Shown here piece after piece: positions 20,761 through 33,691 of a DNA stretch of 64,000 bases (positions are counted from its first letter, which is position 1; every line of letters begins with the position of its first letter). Under the pieces are notes generated by a model. It was not told where the DNA came from. It saw nothing but the letters and a program-made list of their open reading frames with translations, and did not search any database. The DNA is from Pezicula radicicola (lineage: Eukaryota; Ascomycota; Leotiomycetes; Helotiales; Dermateaceae): NCBI GenBank assembly GCA_003008705.1, contig PDUO01000024.1, positions 437,120-501,119 of the forward strand. Reading direction: 5' to 3'. The position numbers and the translations under genes were made by a program.

Positions 20761-21716
20761 ATGGCTAATACAAAGACTATTCACGTTCCCCATTTAGGAG
20801 GCATTGATGTTGGGTAAGTCTTAAAACCGCTAAGAATCTCTCTCTCCAATTCTAACAAGAAAATAGATACCAAATGCCACATCCCTATAATTCAACCAAA
20901 CCAACACTAATCCTAATAAACTCATTCACCACATCCTCCGAGCTCTATCGCAGCCAATTCGAAAACGACAAGTTAACGCGCCATATGAACCTCATAGCCA
21001 TCGAGCCCCTAGGTCACGGCAAGACACGCAGCAAACCCGAGAATTTCACCTATTGGGATTCAGCAATCATGAATCTTCAAGTCATGGAAGTTCTAGGAAT
21101 CAAGAAAGCTTTCGTGCTTGGGACTAGTCAAGGTGGATGGATTACAGTACGCATGGCACTACTCGGACCCTCCAAGATCGAAGGCATAATTCCTCTCGGT
21201 ACATCAATGGATTCTGAATCCGAGAGAACAAGAAACCTAGGTTGTTGGAATGGAATAGAAGCAATTACACCATCTGTTAAAAATTGGACGACTACCTCAA
21301 TTACACCTGATTTCACACCGGATACAGAGTATTGCGATTTCTTGATTGATATTGGATTTGGATATGATTGTTCTGAAGAAGTTCGAGAGTTTTGGAGGAA
21401 GACTATTAAGGAGAATTATAGGGGTGATGATGGGAGGAGACGTGCTAGGATGGCTGGTATTAATTTAAGGGAGAGAGATGGTCTTCATGGTCGTTTGTTT
21501 GATGTTCGTTGTCCGGTTTTGTGGATGCATGGTACGAAAGATGTCGTTTATAGTGTGAGTAATGCTGAGGAGGAGATTAAGCTTTTTGAGAATGCGAGGG
21601 TTGCTGAGTTGAGAATTGTTGAGGGCGGGAGGCATTTTTTGAGTGCTAGTCATCCTGCCCAGGTTGACCAGGCTTTGGTTAGCTTTATTGGGGAGTGGGC
21701 TGACAAGTATATTTAA
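20761..21716 (+). CDS. Alpha/beta hydrolase (AB hydrolase-1 fold)
   Basis: Exon 1 is 20761-20813 and exon 2 is 20867-21716, with a 53-bp intron (GTAAGT...AATAG); 300 residues. The N-terminal strand (IHVPHLGGIDVGYQM) is split by the intron, which supports the model. The nucleophile elbow GTSQGG carries Ser105, Asp243 lies in MHGTKDVVY and His274 in GGRHFLSASHP, a full triad in the right order. No signal peptide is present. The general fold covers esterases, lactonases, haloperoxidase-like and C-C hydrolases; substrate unknown. Paired CreA-type motifs and a TATA box lie in its promoter. Confidence 0.85.
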
Positions 21717-22195
21717 ATGTTGTTTATGGCTTGAAATTTTGTATATTTGACTTTTTTTGGTGGAAGGAAATAGGATATCACTATCTTAATTTTTTTGACT
21801 CTGATTGTTGTAAGGAACATGCAAGATGCTTCGCACTGACCAGTTTGAGAAGTCTCCTGCTTATACCGTAATCTTTGTGCCACTTATATTAATATTCACA
21901 TGCACTAATTGAAGGCAAGTGAGAGTTTTCTTGGAATGGAAGCGCAGAGTTCTACCAGCAAGCCTAGGAGGCCATCCGATAACATTGGGAACGTTTTCTG
22001 GCAGAATAGATATAGTTTCTATGATACCGTGGTATGGAGCGCCATCTTCACTTTTGCATTTGGTGCTTGAGAGCATCATTCTAGAGAAACTGGAAAATGC
22101 TTTAGACAGTATAGTCCATGCCACGAAACCATGTTTAAAGTTCCAGAACTAGTCACTAGCATACATGTATACTTTTCGTGAATTACTTACGGAGG
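21717..22195. other. Intergenic DNA
   Basis: 3' flank of the hydrolase gene. Nothing recognisable up to the MITE. Confidence 0.3.
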
Positions 22196-22349
22196 TACAG
22201 CGCATAAGTATTCTAAATTCCAACTTAATTACTAGTCTGGAATTGATATAAACTAACCGGTTGTAGCAATTCTACACATGCAAATCCTATAGACTCTTCC
22301 TATTTCACACTAGTCATTAGTGTGGAATTTAGAATACTTATGCGCTGTA
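22196..22349. mobile_element. 154-bp MITE with 25-bp inverted repeats and TA ends
   Basis: The ends CAGCGCATAAGTATTCTAAA (22198-22217) and its inverse are perfect inverted repeats continuing to ATTCCA. Both are bounded by TA, as in Tc1/mariner-type insertions. The interior has a further imperfect palindrome (ACTAGTC...). It is too short to code. Confidence 0.75.
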
Positions 22350-22369
22350 CTACGTAATTTTAGTTACGT

Positions 22370-22470
22370 ACTTGAACTTGAATTGCGGCAATTCGCTTGA
22401 TTTGGGTAACTCACTTGGGTTCAAGAACTAACGTGTTTTTGATAACCGACTTGCTTTAGAGAACTCACTT
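22370..22470 (+). repeat. Degenerate ~20-bp repeat cluster, copy d
   Basis: Units GGCAATTCGCTTGATTTGG, GTAACTCACTTGGGTTCAAG, AACTAACGTGTTTTTGAT, AACCGACTTGCTTTAGAG and AACTCACTTT lie right after the MITE. They belong to the same family as 3950-4350. Confidence 0.6.
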
Positions 22471-22801
22471 TACTATTATGTAGATATTATAGCCAACATC
22501 TTCGTAAAGCTCGTATATTTGAGTTAGATTGCCAAACTTTGCTTCAGAAATTTGATATTGTAACGTTTCGAGCTTCAATATTAAGTGATTTGGACAATCA
22601 GTATCATCTGATAGTGAATCCGAACGCTCGCTATCGAATGCGAGATGTAGCGAATAGACGCCGTGTTTTCTATTCTTTGCTTACAGAGGTACTGTATGAT
22701 GAGTGGATTGGGGAGATGCGGGGAGGTCGTTCAATTTATCAAGGAACCATTGGTCTAGGCATTGCATATGGTAATGTTCCCCTTAATTAATATACACTTG
22801 G

Positions 22802-23065
22802 TACGGAGGTTCCGGTCAAAAGTCGTGCGAATATAGGCTATGAAGCCTGTAGCAGCCTATGGCCATACTTCTTATAGGGCCTTTAAGCGAACCTCCACCC
22901 CTTAGAAGGTAGGGGCAGCTAGCAGGGCAACTATAGTGCTTAATTACTAAGCGGACAGGCTCTATAGGCTATCTAAGCGGTAATCTATAGGCTCTAATAC
23001 GCTATAACCCCTGAGCTGCAGGCCTATGGCCTGTATTCGCACGACTTTTGACCGGAACCTCCGTA
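22802..23065. mobile_element. 264-bp MITE with 30-bp perfect inverted repeats and TA ends
   Basis: The terminal CGGAGGTTCCGGTCAAAAGT... (22804-22833) is mirrored exactly at 23034-23063, and both ends are flanked by TA. The interior is rich in CTATAGGC-type words and shows secondary palindromes (AGCCTATGGCC / GGCCTATGGCC). It is non-coding. Perfect terminal repeats suggest fairly recent insertion. Confidence 0.8.
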
Positions 23066-24571
23066 CACACCAACAAAAAGTACATCGATGGGAATCTATT
23101 CAAGGCGTGGTAACTTGGCCCTGAGGTGATCAATGCATAGTGCCAAGCATTTCTACGAATCCTCTAGTTTTTCCATCGAAGGATCAAACCCCTGTTCAGA
23201 GTGCGGGAGGATTGCAACATATGATCACGAGGAAATATTTACAATGCTATTGCAGCTACAGAAAAAGCCTTTTGTTTCTTCTTCGCATTTCGGGTTTCTA
23301 GATTGTAAGCATTGTTAAAAATCCTCCCGCTCTTTTTGTACTTTCGTACAACGCTTTCTTTTCCCCAACTTGTGAATGGAGTGGTAAGATGTTGGTTGAG
23401 GCTTTGCTCGCGTAGAGGGCTGACTTTGGTGAAGGCATAAGCTCGGCTAATTGATACTCTGTTACTGAATTACCATCTGAACTTTTCTGAAGCTAGAATT
23501 GCTTGCTGCTCAAACCTGAATTACATTATCATATATTAAGCTTCGTCGGAGCTATTATTCAATTCACTTCTAAGGCTTGGATCTGATCGAAACCTACAGA
23601 CTTGCAAGTCACAAGCTGGGTTCAGACGTTGTAGACATCAAGAATGCCATTTTGGGATTGATGACATTATCTCACTCCTCAAGCCACCATTTCGAAGAAG
23701 CACGATTTTGCTACACAAGAAGGTTTGTAGTTCCCAATCGAGTACAACACCGACGATTATGACCATGAAGTGCTGTGCAAAGAACAGCATAGTTAATAAA
23801 TAACCAGCGGAAGGGAGGGTGCATGCCTCTTTTGTCAACATGAAATCAACCGAGTAAATTGAGTTTCAGCGAATTCATCCCCTTGGCATTCCATCAGTCA
23901 GCCGACCGCTAACGTGCACCGCCCTCTTTCATAATCTCATTGAATGCACAAAGAAACAAACCTAAGAGACTTTACCACAACCCCGTTTTTAATCGCAACA
24001 TGGGTAACTGGAGCCCGGAACCAACCGTTACAGGTACCAAAATGTCTTGGGGGTCAAAGCTGTCAGCCTGTCTACTGGTTTCGCCTTGATCTTGATACAG
24101 TGATCACTCCCACCATCTCAACTTCTGCAGGGGATCCGAAAAAGGCGAAAACTTTAATACCCACACTTTGAGGCTCAGAGCACGTTTTGCATTGTTCGCG
24201 ATCCCCTTTCTCCCTTTTCTTAGCAGCGTAAGCAAGGAACAGCACGCGCCTAAACATGGAATCAGTAGAGAGCTGTGTGTGTTGGAACCTGGGGAGCAAT
24301 TTTAAACTTTTGCTCATCTTGGGCGGCGTGCACGAACTTTGCATCCCTGAGCCATGTGCGAGGCACTCATGGAACTTTATAACTTTTGACGAGAGAGAGG
24401 GTCCGCTTGCTCTCATTCATAAGGAAAGCGGCTGCCCCCTTGTACAATTTTGGACCTATATTCTTACTTTCGTTCTACACTGTCATTTTATTAATTTCAT
24501 TCATTCATTCATTCTGTTATTTCTCTCTTTGTCGATCGCTCGAAGCTGGATCTCCAAGGAAAGAAAGGGCA
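23066..24571. other. Long 5' flank of the receptor gene
   Basis: No supported gene. A CATT microsatellite lies at about 24498-24513 in the probable leader. A 61-codon frame at 23133-23318 has two CxxC pairs but no other support. Confidence 0.35.
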
Positions 24572-25974
24572 ATGTCGGACACCACTGTTGACCCGGTCGA
24601 TCATATCCTAGTTGGAGTCAATCTGACAGGAAGTTTACTATCGCTTTTCGGAACGAGTTTTATTTTGTTGTGTTATCTTATTCTACCTCACAATCGACAT
24701 GTTCGACATGCTCTTATTGTCAATTTGACATTGGCCGATTTCATCAACGCAGCCAACAATAGTATTTCTGGTCTTTGGGTGCTGATATACGATACAAATT
24801 TGGGGGTTAGTGATGGATGTACTGCGAATGGATTTATTGGACAGTTATCTGTGCAGGTATGCTTCTTAACATTACATAGGAATGTGTTTGTGGGCTATAA
24901 GGTTCTAATGAGTATATGCAGGCGGTAGATTTCTCCATTTTTACCCTCACAGCTTGTACTGTCTGGATCATCCTAACGCGACGAATTTCAAGCGACCTAC
25001 CATTGAGTCGCATCATTCTTTTATGTGTCGTATCATGGATCGTACCAATTATTACAAGTACGTTTTACAAAATCTAGAGAGAAGTCAACTAACGAGATGC
25101 AAAAGGCAATATCGCACTCTTTGGCGGCTATTACGGTCCCGCATCCTCAAACTGGTGCTGGATCCAAGAACACCCCGTTTACCTTCGTTATGTCCTCACA
25201 CACGGCTGGCGCTTCCTCATCATATTATCTGTAACCGGCATGTGCATCTTCATTCAAATCTTCCTCCGTCGCCACATCCATACCATGAATAGCAGTTTCA
25301 GCAACCACGAATTAAATGCGGGAGGAGTCCCAAGTCTGAATGAGTTGGCTGCTAGAGAAAGTGGGCTTGATGAGAATTCGAATTACGGGGGACATGATGA
25401 TGGAATGATGTGTGTATCTGATTACAAGAACCTCAATACCGAGAGTATGTTTACCCTTTCCACAAAAAAACAAGACACAATAATTAACAAAGGAAAACTA
25501 GCTGTTGCCCTAGCACCAGGAACACCAGGTTCTCAAGTCCAAGAACTACCAGCCGGAAACATACCACCAACCTCCAACTTCGTCACCCGCATGAAAACCA
25601 AATTCACAAACATGACCAGCGATCCCGAAAGCCAAGTCACAAACGGCAGTATCCCCTCATGTCGTCGCCAAACAAAAGTAGCAATCGAAAGAACAATGCT
25701 TTTACACGCATATCCAATCTTCTATATAATCCTCTGGATTCCAGGTATTTCTATGCGCATAGCTCAAGCGACTGGACATAATCCATATGCGCTTCAAATT
25801 ATGCAAGCTAGTACTCAATATATTGGATTTGCGAACGCTCTTACTTTTGGCTGGAACGAAAGGATTGGTGAGCAGTTGAGAGCTTGGTGGCATAGTGGTA
25901 GGAAGATGGAAGGAGGTATAATTAGGGGTGCTAGAGGTGGTGGGAGAGGTGGGCGGCAGAATACTGGGAGGTGA
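24572..25974 (+). CDS. Seven-helix G-protein-coupled receptor, cAMP-receptor-like (GprH class)
   Basis: Exons 24572-24856, 24922-25057 and 25106-25974 with introns of 65 and 48 bp; 429 residues. Seven hydrophobic helices can be placed: about 13-38, 49-75, 89-113, 121-141, 178-199, then after a ~120-residue loop one around MLLHAYPIFYIILWIPG and a last one around ASTQYIGFANALTFGW. The extracellular motif FGGYYGPASSNWCWI before helix 5 is the hallmark of the Dictyostelium cAMP-receptor-like class of fungal receptors. The long third intracellular loop and basic Gly/Arg-rich tail suit G-protein coupling. Fungal members act in nutrient/cAMP signalling; the ligand is unknown. Both splice joins fall inside helices and restore them. 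Confidence 0.85.
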
Positions 25975-27090
25975 TTTTGTATGAGTTTGTGTGTTGTTTT
26001 GCGTACATGTTTTACGCGGAATTCTAATGATTAATGACCATATTGACTGTCTCCTTCGGTGAATACGTGATTTTTGCGCTCTTTCGAAGGGAAATCGTCT
26101 AGATCTGCATACTACTTACTTATATTCAAGGGTCGTAAAATGCAGATATCATAAACAGATCTTGGTATCTTCAACCCTTTCCAATAAGCAAGAAAACATG
26201 AAGACGATCAACTACCAAATCCTTCAACGCGTGCGTGGGCGATCTCTTCTCCAGAATTCCACACCAGATTGTTGGACAGTGATAGAGGATTCGACGCGGT
26301 ATCCAATCTACTTGGGAGCAGTGGCACGGGGCTTCATACTGCCAGTGCCATTTGGGAAGTGTGCCCCGGAAATGTCTTAGTACTCACAGAAGGTTCAGCG
26401 GTAATGTATTGATGATATGCAGAGTAATGCTTACTGCGGAGTGAGTAAACCGTAACTGCGGTTCGCTTAAAACTATCTAGTCTGGCTACTCTTGCTCACT
26501 GGGGTCTATATTCTGTAGCTTACCTGGTCAAACTCTCGACTAGTGTCAATAATATTTATGTTCTTCGGTTATTAATAACTACTTTAGGAAATGCTTTCTA
26601 GCTTGTTGTGTAAAAAAAACTTAGTAACTCTACTTGGGCAGGATCTCAATTGGCTAACAAGCGAAACCGAATGAATTCCTCGAGGTAAATATAAGACTTA
26701 GCATAAAGTTAACATATAGCCAGGAATGTGTTTTTCTTTGTTATATATTTACAGGCAAAGATAAGTATCGAGCGTCACTCTAGGTCAAGTGCTTATTACT
26801 AAGGATGCTTAATTACTGCGTTAAGGAATGTAGGCTAGCAATTTTCTATTAAGCTACTACAAGCCTGAGCGGAACACTTATTACATCTCTTTCTGGATAT
26901 TATAGCCTTAAAATAGAGAATTAGAGTAGTTCATCCTCAAAGAAAAAAAACTCTATATACTGCTTTTTAATACCTTATGGGTAAATGAGTCCCCCTTTTC
27001 TTTTCCGAGTAGAAAAGGGGCTTAAGCGAGTATTCACTAGTTGGGGTATGGCTGCATGCTTTTCTTTCTAATCTTCCATTCAATCATGCT
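25975..27090. other. AT-rich intergenic region
   Basis: Convergent 3' ends of the receptor and the GH78 gene. No gene is recognised; it may include decayed repeat DNA. Confidence 0.35.
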
Positions 27091-29845
27091 TTACTTTAAC
27101 GGCCACTCCAGCCCATCAATCCCACAACTAAAGCTATACCTCCCACTGCCAACTAAAATCCCCTCTTCGACGCCCTCCCCCACAGCTGTCTTCTGTTTGT
27201 CAGGCAACACAATCCACGCCGTCGAATTAGGCGGAACCTCCACCTCCACCTCAAACCTCTTTCCCGACTTCTCCTCCTTTAAACCCCACTTAACAACAAC
27301 TCTACCATAAGGTCCCTCAAAACTTGCTTCCGCATCGCTCAAATCTCCACCAGGAACAGGGCGAACCAAAATCTTCTTCCACCCAGGCTCCAAAGCACTA
27401 ATACCAGCAACGCATTCATGTAGCCAGTTTACTACGGACCCAAGAGCATAATGATTAAAACTAGTCATCTCGCCGGGATTTATGGATCCATCGGGTAACA
27501 TGCTATCCCAGCGCTCCCACATGGTTGTCGAACCCATCGTTACGGCGTAGAGCCAGGATGGGCATTGTTTCTCAAGGAGCATACCGTAAGCGAGTTGGGG
27601 TTGGAAAGTTGAGGATAAAGCATGAGTGATGAGTGGAGTGCCGGCAAAGCCGCAGGATATTTTAAAGTTGGCATTTTGTACGAGTTGGGAGAGACGGTTG
27701 GCTGCGAAGGCGATTTGGGTGTTGTTTTCGTATAGTCCGAAAGACAGGATGAGTGCGTAAGCTGTTTGAGTATCGCTTGTTATGAGGCCCTTTGAGTCGA
27801 TATATTTCTTTTGAAAGATGGCTTTTAGTTCTGTGGCATCCGATCCGTATCGTTTGCTATCTTCTTCTCGACCTAGTATCTTGGATATATTGCTTAGGAT
27901 TGAGGTTACATGTACTAGGTAAGCATTTGCAACCAAGAAGCTGTCCGTGATTGACTGGTCTGGGCGGTCGGGAGGGGCATTAGGATCAAGCCAGTCACCT
28001 AGCTGCCATTGCTTTGTCGTCCAAAGGCGATCGGGTCCACGAGGTAACCCCACATCGAGCCAAGTTGTCATACTCTCATACTGGCGACGAAGAATCTCTA
28101 CATCGCCTGTTGTGCGATAGAGTGTCCATGGAAGTAGTATAGCTGCATCACACCATACTGCATGTGGCATGTCTTTCCAATCATCTTTGAGGATATTAGG
28201 AATAACGACTGGCGGTACTGCATTAGCGTCCTTCTGATCGACTGCCAAGTCCTCTAGCCAGTTTCCAAGCATTCCAGCTGTATCGTAGAGGAAAGCTGCA
28301 GAGGGCCCAAAGACTTGAATATCACCGGTCCAACCAAGTCTCTCATCTCTCTGTGGACAATCCGTAGGTAAAGACAGGAAGTTCCCTCGCATACTCCAAA
28401 GTGCGTTATCATGCAGCTTATTAACAAGCGGATTTGAACATGAGAAATATCCAGTCCGCTTCATGTCGGTATGCAATACCAATGCCTTGATGCTTTCCTT
28501 TGTTAAGGGATCGGATCCATCCTCTGGTGACCATCCATCGACCTGAACATATCGGAATCCTTGGAATGTGAAGTGTATCGACCAATCCTTAAGCTCTTCT
28601 CCCGAGCAAATGACGGTATTAGTAGCTTTGGCACAACGAAGTGGCCTTGTACCAAGTTCTCCATTATCGAGAACTTCTGCATGTTGGAAGATAATTTTAT
28701 GATCTTTTGGTTTTGTAAGGGATGTGATGTGCACTCTCCCCACCAGATTCTGGCCAAAATCAATCAATGTCTTCCCTGTCTTGCTCTTGAATATCTCAAC
28801 TGGAGCGACTTCTTCAGTGACTCTAACTGGTGGTGCATCGGAAGCAACCAACTTTGCTAAGAGATCCTTCTTTGGATATTCCGATACAATACTATGCGTC
28901 CATTTGGCTGGACTAGTACCAGAAAGAGAATTCCAATTGCCATCTTCCTCTCTCATATCATAAACCTCTCCATCGTAAAGTTCGCTCCGTAAAATTGGAC
29001 TTTCGGTGCGCTTCCAGGACTCGTCTGAGTTCATTGTAAATAAATCATTCGACCCTTCGAATCCAACTTCGAGTTGAGATAGTACAGAAAGATCTTTGCC
29101 GTAAGTATGTCGTCGTCCTTCACGCCACAAGAGCCTCGTAGCATACCATCCCTCCGCAAGCTCTATTGCAATGATATTTTGCCCTCCTTGCAATAGTGGT
29201 CCAACGTCAAAAGTTTGGTAGTTGAGCCTGTGGCGATAACTTGTCCAGCCGGGTGACATATGTTGGTCTCCGACACGAACACCATTGATATATGCTTCGT
29301 ATAGCCCAAAGCAAGTAATATACAATCTTGCCGTAGCAAGCTTCCCCTTTCCATCTGGCAGTGAAAATACCTTTCTCAAGCGTACTGGACGAAGTGGCCC
29401 ATCACTATATGCAGACGCCGATGCGGAAATAAGCTTTGCAGACCAATCTGTATCATGAAGCAGCCCTGCTTCTACTGTCGATGATGGCGACCATTCTGTC
29501 GGCCCGTCTTCTCCCTTTACAAATGCTCTGACTCGAAGAGTGACCCTTTCCCGAGACTGCAAAGGTTTACTGGGCCATGGAACCAAGACGGATTGATTGC
29601 TTTCCACGTGATACTTTTCCGGGTCCGACTTTCCAGAAGACCGCTGATGTTGTTAGTTGAGGGAGTGTTAATAATGCTTAAATACTTACACTGAGGATTT
29701 CTATCTCATATGCTACTTGTTCCCAGTCTTTTGGTATCTCTTGGGAGGCAAATCGCCATGAAATTCGTGGCTTTGGGTTGCCAATCCCGAAGCCATCATG
29801 ATGTTGCTCGAAAGTGGGAGGTGAGGGGATGAGCTGAATTGACAT
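27091..29845 (-). CDS. Alpha-L-rhamnosidase, glycoside hydrolase family 78
   Basis: Exon 1 is 29845-29690 and exon 2 is 29643-27091, with a 46-bp intron (GTAAGT...CATCAG); 902 residues, normal for the family. Domain order: N-terminal fibronectin-like (NPKPRISWRF), a jelly-roll domain with YEAYINGVRVGDQHMSPGWT (the typical Bac_rhamnosid_N segment), the concanavalin-like middle domain, then the (alpha/alpha)6 barrel. The barrel carries TDCPQRDERLGWTGD near residue 485, which holds a conserved catalytic acidic region, and SFNHYALGSVVNWL late in the barrel. A C-terminal beta domain follows. It releases rhamnose from rhamnogalacturonan oligomers or flavonoid glycosides. There is no signal peptide, so it probably acts on imported oligosaccharides. 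It shares a divergent promoter with the GH31 gene. Confidence 0.92.
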
Positions 29846-30526
29846 TGTTTGCCTTTTTGATATGATACCAACACTTTCGTTCAATGTAATGGAGTTCCTT
29901 GTTCTTCAATAGCAAAACTATGAAAGAGCCTCAGTTTTTGTTGAAGTAGAGCATGATGAGGGGTATAGACGAGAGTTTCTAGCTATCCCAAACAGGCAAT
30001 CCTAACCACCCATAGTCCCGCTTCGGGTGATTTTAAACCGAATGCAGCTATGACGATGCATCCCAGTGACGACCTTGAATATTCAATAACATGTTCAACA
30101 ACACAACGTTTATGCTTCGTGAAAACAATAAAACAAAGCGTACAGAAATGGAAAGACTGATCAAGTCAAATTCAAAAGACAGACCACAAACCCCACGCAC
30201 CTCTCCCCATGTTCTGCAACCCCGCATACTCACATACTTTCCCGTATTACCCGGGCCTATGAAACGGGTTCAAAGCCTACCAACATGAAGCTTACCGGAC
30301 TTCGTTCGTATTGTAGGTGGAAGTACTTGTTGTACTGCAGAAGTCGCATCGTCAGAGTTGCAGACTAATATGTTTGGTGCTTCAGTACATAAGAGAGAGA
30401 TGTGACAAGAATTGTGAAGTCACAATCTTCAACCAAAATCTCTTGACGACAACGCCATCCAGCTACCTTTTCAACCCACCAAATCATCTCAACCTCGAGT
30501 TTCATTGAAGATATCCAAAACTCAGT
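29846..30526. promoter_or_regulatory. Divergent promoter region of the GH78 and GH31 genes
   Basis: 681 bp separate the two start codons. GCGGGG (minus strand, 30221-30226 area) and GTGGGG (minus strand, near 30190) fit the CreA consensus SYGGRG. A CCCGGG palindrome lies near 30248. No TATA box stands out. Shared control is inferred from geometry. Confidence 0.45.
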
Positions 30527-32745
30527 ATGTTGACTTCGGAGAGCAATAAACTCATCTTCCAGTACGACAACGAAGTCGTCTGGATCGAACCATGGGGCCC
30601 TAATGCTTTCCGAGTCCGCGCAACCCATACCTCGCAAATGCCCATCGAAAACTGGGCACTCACAGAGGAGCCTTCCAAAGAAACTGCCAAAATAAACATC
30701 ACGGACGCTGAAGCTACCATAATCAATGGGACCATCAAAGCACACATTACCAACCGCGGCAAGATCACTATTTTCAACTCTGAAGGAAAGCTTCTTTTAG
30801 AAGAATACGCACGTAACCGTGTTGATGTCACAGATCCAAAATGCAGTGCTCTTCGTATTACAGCAAGAGAATTCAAACCGATTCCTGGTGGTGATTATCA
30901 CCTTACTATGCGTTTCGAGTCCGTGGATAAGAATGAAAAGATTTATGGGATGGGTCAATATCAACAGCCATATCTCGATCTTAAAGGTCTAGACCTCGAA
31001 CTCGCACAGCGGAATTCTCAAGCAAGTGTTCCTTTTGCTCTTTCATCACTCGGCTACGGATTCCTATGGAATAATCCCGGCGTAGGGCGAGCGGTTCTCG
31101 GAAAGAATGTGATGAGTTTTGAAGCTTTGTCAACTAAGATTTTGGATTACTGGATTGTGGCTGGTGAGAGTCCGAAGGAAATTGAGCAGGCGTATGCGAA
31201 GGTTACGGGAACGGTTCCTATGATGCCGGAGTATGGATTGGGGTTTTGGCAGTGTAAGTTGCGGTATCAGACGCAGGAGGAATTGCTTGAGGTTGCGAGG
31301 GAGTATAGGAGACGGAAGTTACCCATTGATCTTATTGTTGTGGATTTCTTTCATTGGCCAAGGCAGGGAGAGTGGAAGTTTGATCCTACTTATTGGCCTG
31401 ATCCAGGTGAGTTTTCATTTCTTCTAGCGCAGTTTTGGTCGGAATTGCTTCAGTCTCCATTGTCATACTTCAGTGGAGTGACCTGTTATTAAGGCTACTC
31501 TATTGACCACAAAAAGGCGTGAAATGCTTCAGCTAAGTTTGTTAAGACTCGGCTTCTTGAAGTATCAAAGGAACCCAAGCAATTCAAATTGTCCATGTTT
31601 GAGGAATTACGACTTTCTCGCGTAGAAGCTGACATCTATCTCTAGATGCCATGATCAAAGAACTCACAGAACTAAACATCGAGCTCATGGTTTCAATCTG
31701 GCCAACCGTAGACAAAGAATCCGAAAACTACGCCGAGATGCTTGAGAAAGGTCTTCTCATCCGTCAGGATCGCGGTGCTCGCGTATCCATGGAAGTCCAA
31801 GGGAACCCCGTTCACTTCGACGCCACCAATCCCGCAGCACGCTCCTTCATCTGGCAAAAAGCAAAGAAGCATTACTTCTCCAAGGGCATCAAGGTATTCT
31901 GGCTTGACGAAGCTGAACCCGAATATGACATCTATGACTTCGATATCTATCGTTACCATCGAGGCACGAATCTTGCTATTGGAAATATCTACCCACTTGA
32001 ATACGCGAAAGCATTTTACGAAGGCCAGGAAGCTGCAGGTCAGAAGAACATAGTTAATCTTCTTCGTTGTGCATGGGCCGGTAGTCAAAAGTTTGGAGCC
32101 CTTGTTTGGAGTGGAGATATTGCTTCTTCATGGTCCAGTCTCCGTAACCAATTAGCAGCCGGTCTGAATATGGGTATTGCAGGTATCCCATGGTGGACAA
32201 CAGATATTGGTGGATTTCACGGTGGAGATCCTACAGATGAGAAATTCAGAGAGTTGTTTGTTAGGTGGTTTCAATGGGGTGCTTTTTGTCCTGTTATGCG
32301 ATTACATGGTGATCGAGCACCGCAACAACCACAGCATGGGACAACTGGCGGTGCATTTATGCGTTCTGGTGCTCCGAATGAGGTTTGGTCGTATGGTGAG
32401 GAAGTATATGGGATTTGTAAGAAGTATATGCAGATTCGTGAGGAGTTGCGAGATTATACGAGGGGTTTGATGAAGGAGGCTCATGAGAAAGGAACTCCTG
32501 TAATAAGACCTCTATTTTATGAGTTTCCGGCCGATAAGAAGAGTTGGGAGGTTGAGGAACAGTATATGTTTGGTGGAAAGTACCTTTGTTCTCCAGTTCT
32601 ATATCCCGAACAACGGAAGATTAAGGTCTATTTTCCTGCCGGTGCCAAGTGGAAGAGTTGGGATGGGAAGGAGGATTTTGTTGGTGGGGAGGAGATCGAG
32701 GTTGATTGTCCGATTGATACGATGCCGGTTTTTGTTAGACAGTAA
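30527..32745 (+). CDS. Glycoside hydrolase family 31, alpha-xylosidase-like
   Basis: Exon 1 is 30527-31406 and exon 2 is 31646-32745; the 239-bp intron is long for this window. The product has 659 residues. N-terminal beta-sandwich, then (beta/alpha)8 barrel: LGFWQCKLRYQTQEELL and PIDLIVVDFFHWPRQGEWKF line the active site. The nucleophile is Asp381 in KVFWLDEAEPE, a form typical of the YicI-type alpha-xylosidase branch rather than starch-acting alpha-glucosidases (usually D-M-N-E). The likely acid/base is Asp451 in VWSGDIASSW. GIPWWTTDIGGFHGG and RLHGDRAPQQP follow. No signal peptide: cytosolic, probably trimming xylose from xyloglucan-type oligosaccharides. It is divergently paired with the rhamnosidase. 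Confidence 0.9.
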
Positions 32746-33691
32746 GCTCTGTATCAGTCCGTGGAACAAAAAGTATGGCATGGAAATGGCTAAGAGGTAA
32801 ATTGAAACAATTGATCTAGTAGACCAAAAAATTGACTCAAATATTATTAATCTTAAGTGTGTTTGTCATCTTTTGTAGAAAAGTGGACGCGAGTGATGAC
32901 AGTGGCTAACTTCAGACTGTGGAAGCTTGGTAACTCACAGCACCTCCTTGGTTACCATTGCCATTTCAGATGATTAATATAGATTTGAGGTTAGAAGAGA
33001 CCTAAAAGTTGAAGAGAGGGAACTGAAGGAAAACTAGGTAGAGAAGGTGGTTTGTTAGGTAGATAAGATAGGAAACGTGCTTATGCAAGTAAGTTACTTA
33101 ACAGTCTAAACTATGACTTCTTTGAAAAATAAGTACTAGGACTATTATCTGCAATATTCATCTACTGTTCGCACACGATTCTGTTCAACTTTGTCAGTCA
33201 TTATTGAAGTCTCGCTTAGCCTCATCACCCCCCTTTTCTTGGAAGAGGTGAAGAATAGTGAGTGCTTGAGCACATCACTGAAAACACGTGATCTGCTAAA
33301 TGCCAGGAGCTGGTTGTTACACGCAAACATTTGTACCGAACAGTATAAAACCGATTGACGATGATCTCCCATAACTCCTGCTTAATTTTTCTATATACAA
33401 TAAGTGGGTTCAGGGTCACACATTTCATGATATGCAGCTCTCATGGATGATGACATGAAAGCCCAGAATGTGGTGATGTTGTTGTCTCTTCCAGTTAGGA
33501 CTAGCTTGGATGGAAGGGGAGGGGAGGGATTGTTCACCTCTAGGGCCTCGGCACGTAACCTTATCCCCATATTTCTTATCACTACCACAAAGCACCAGCC
33601 ACCTCACACTCCCCAACGACCCTCTTGTTCTTCAACATCACAACTTTTGAATATATGACTTCAATTCACAGATATATAATCACAATTAGCC
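32746..33691. other. Intergenic region
   Basis: 3' flank of the GH31 gene and 5' flank of the peptidase gene. Only short overlapping open frames are present and none is convincing. Confidence 0.35.

Noticed and set aside
23133..23318. 61-codon frame with two CxxC pairs
   Set aside because: Too short and isolated; two cysteine pairs can arise by chance.
30254..30268. GGTTCAAAGCC, B-box-like
   Set aside because: Mismatch in the conserved TCC end and no cloverleaf upstream.
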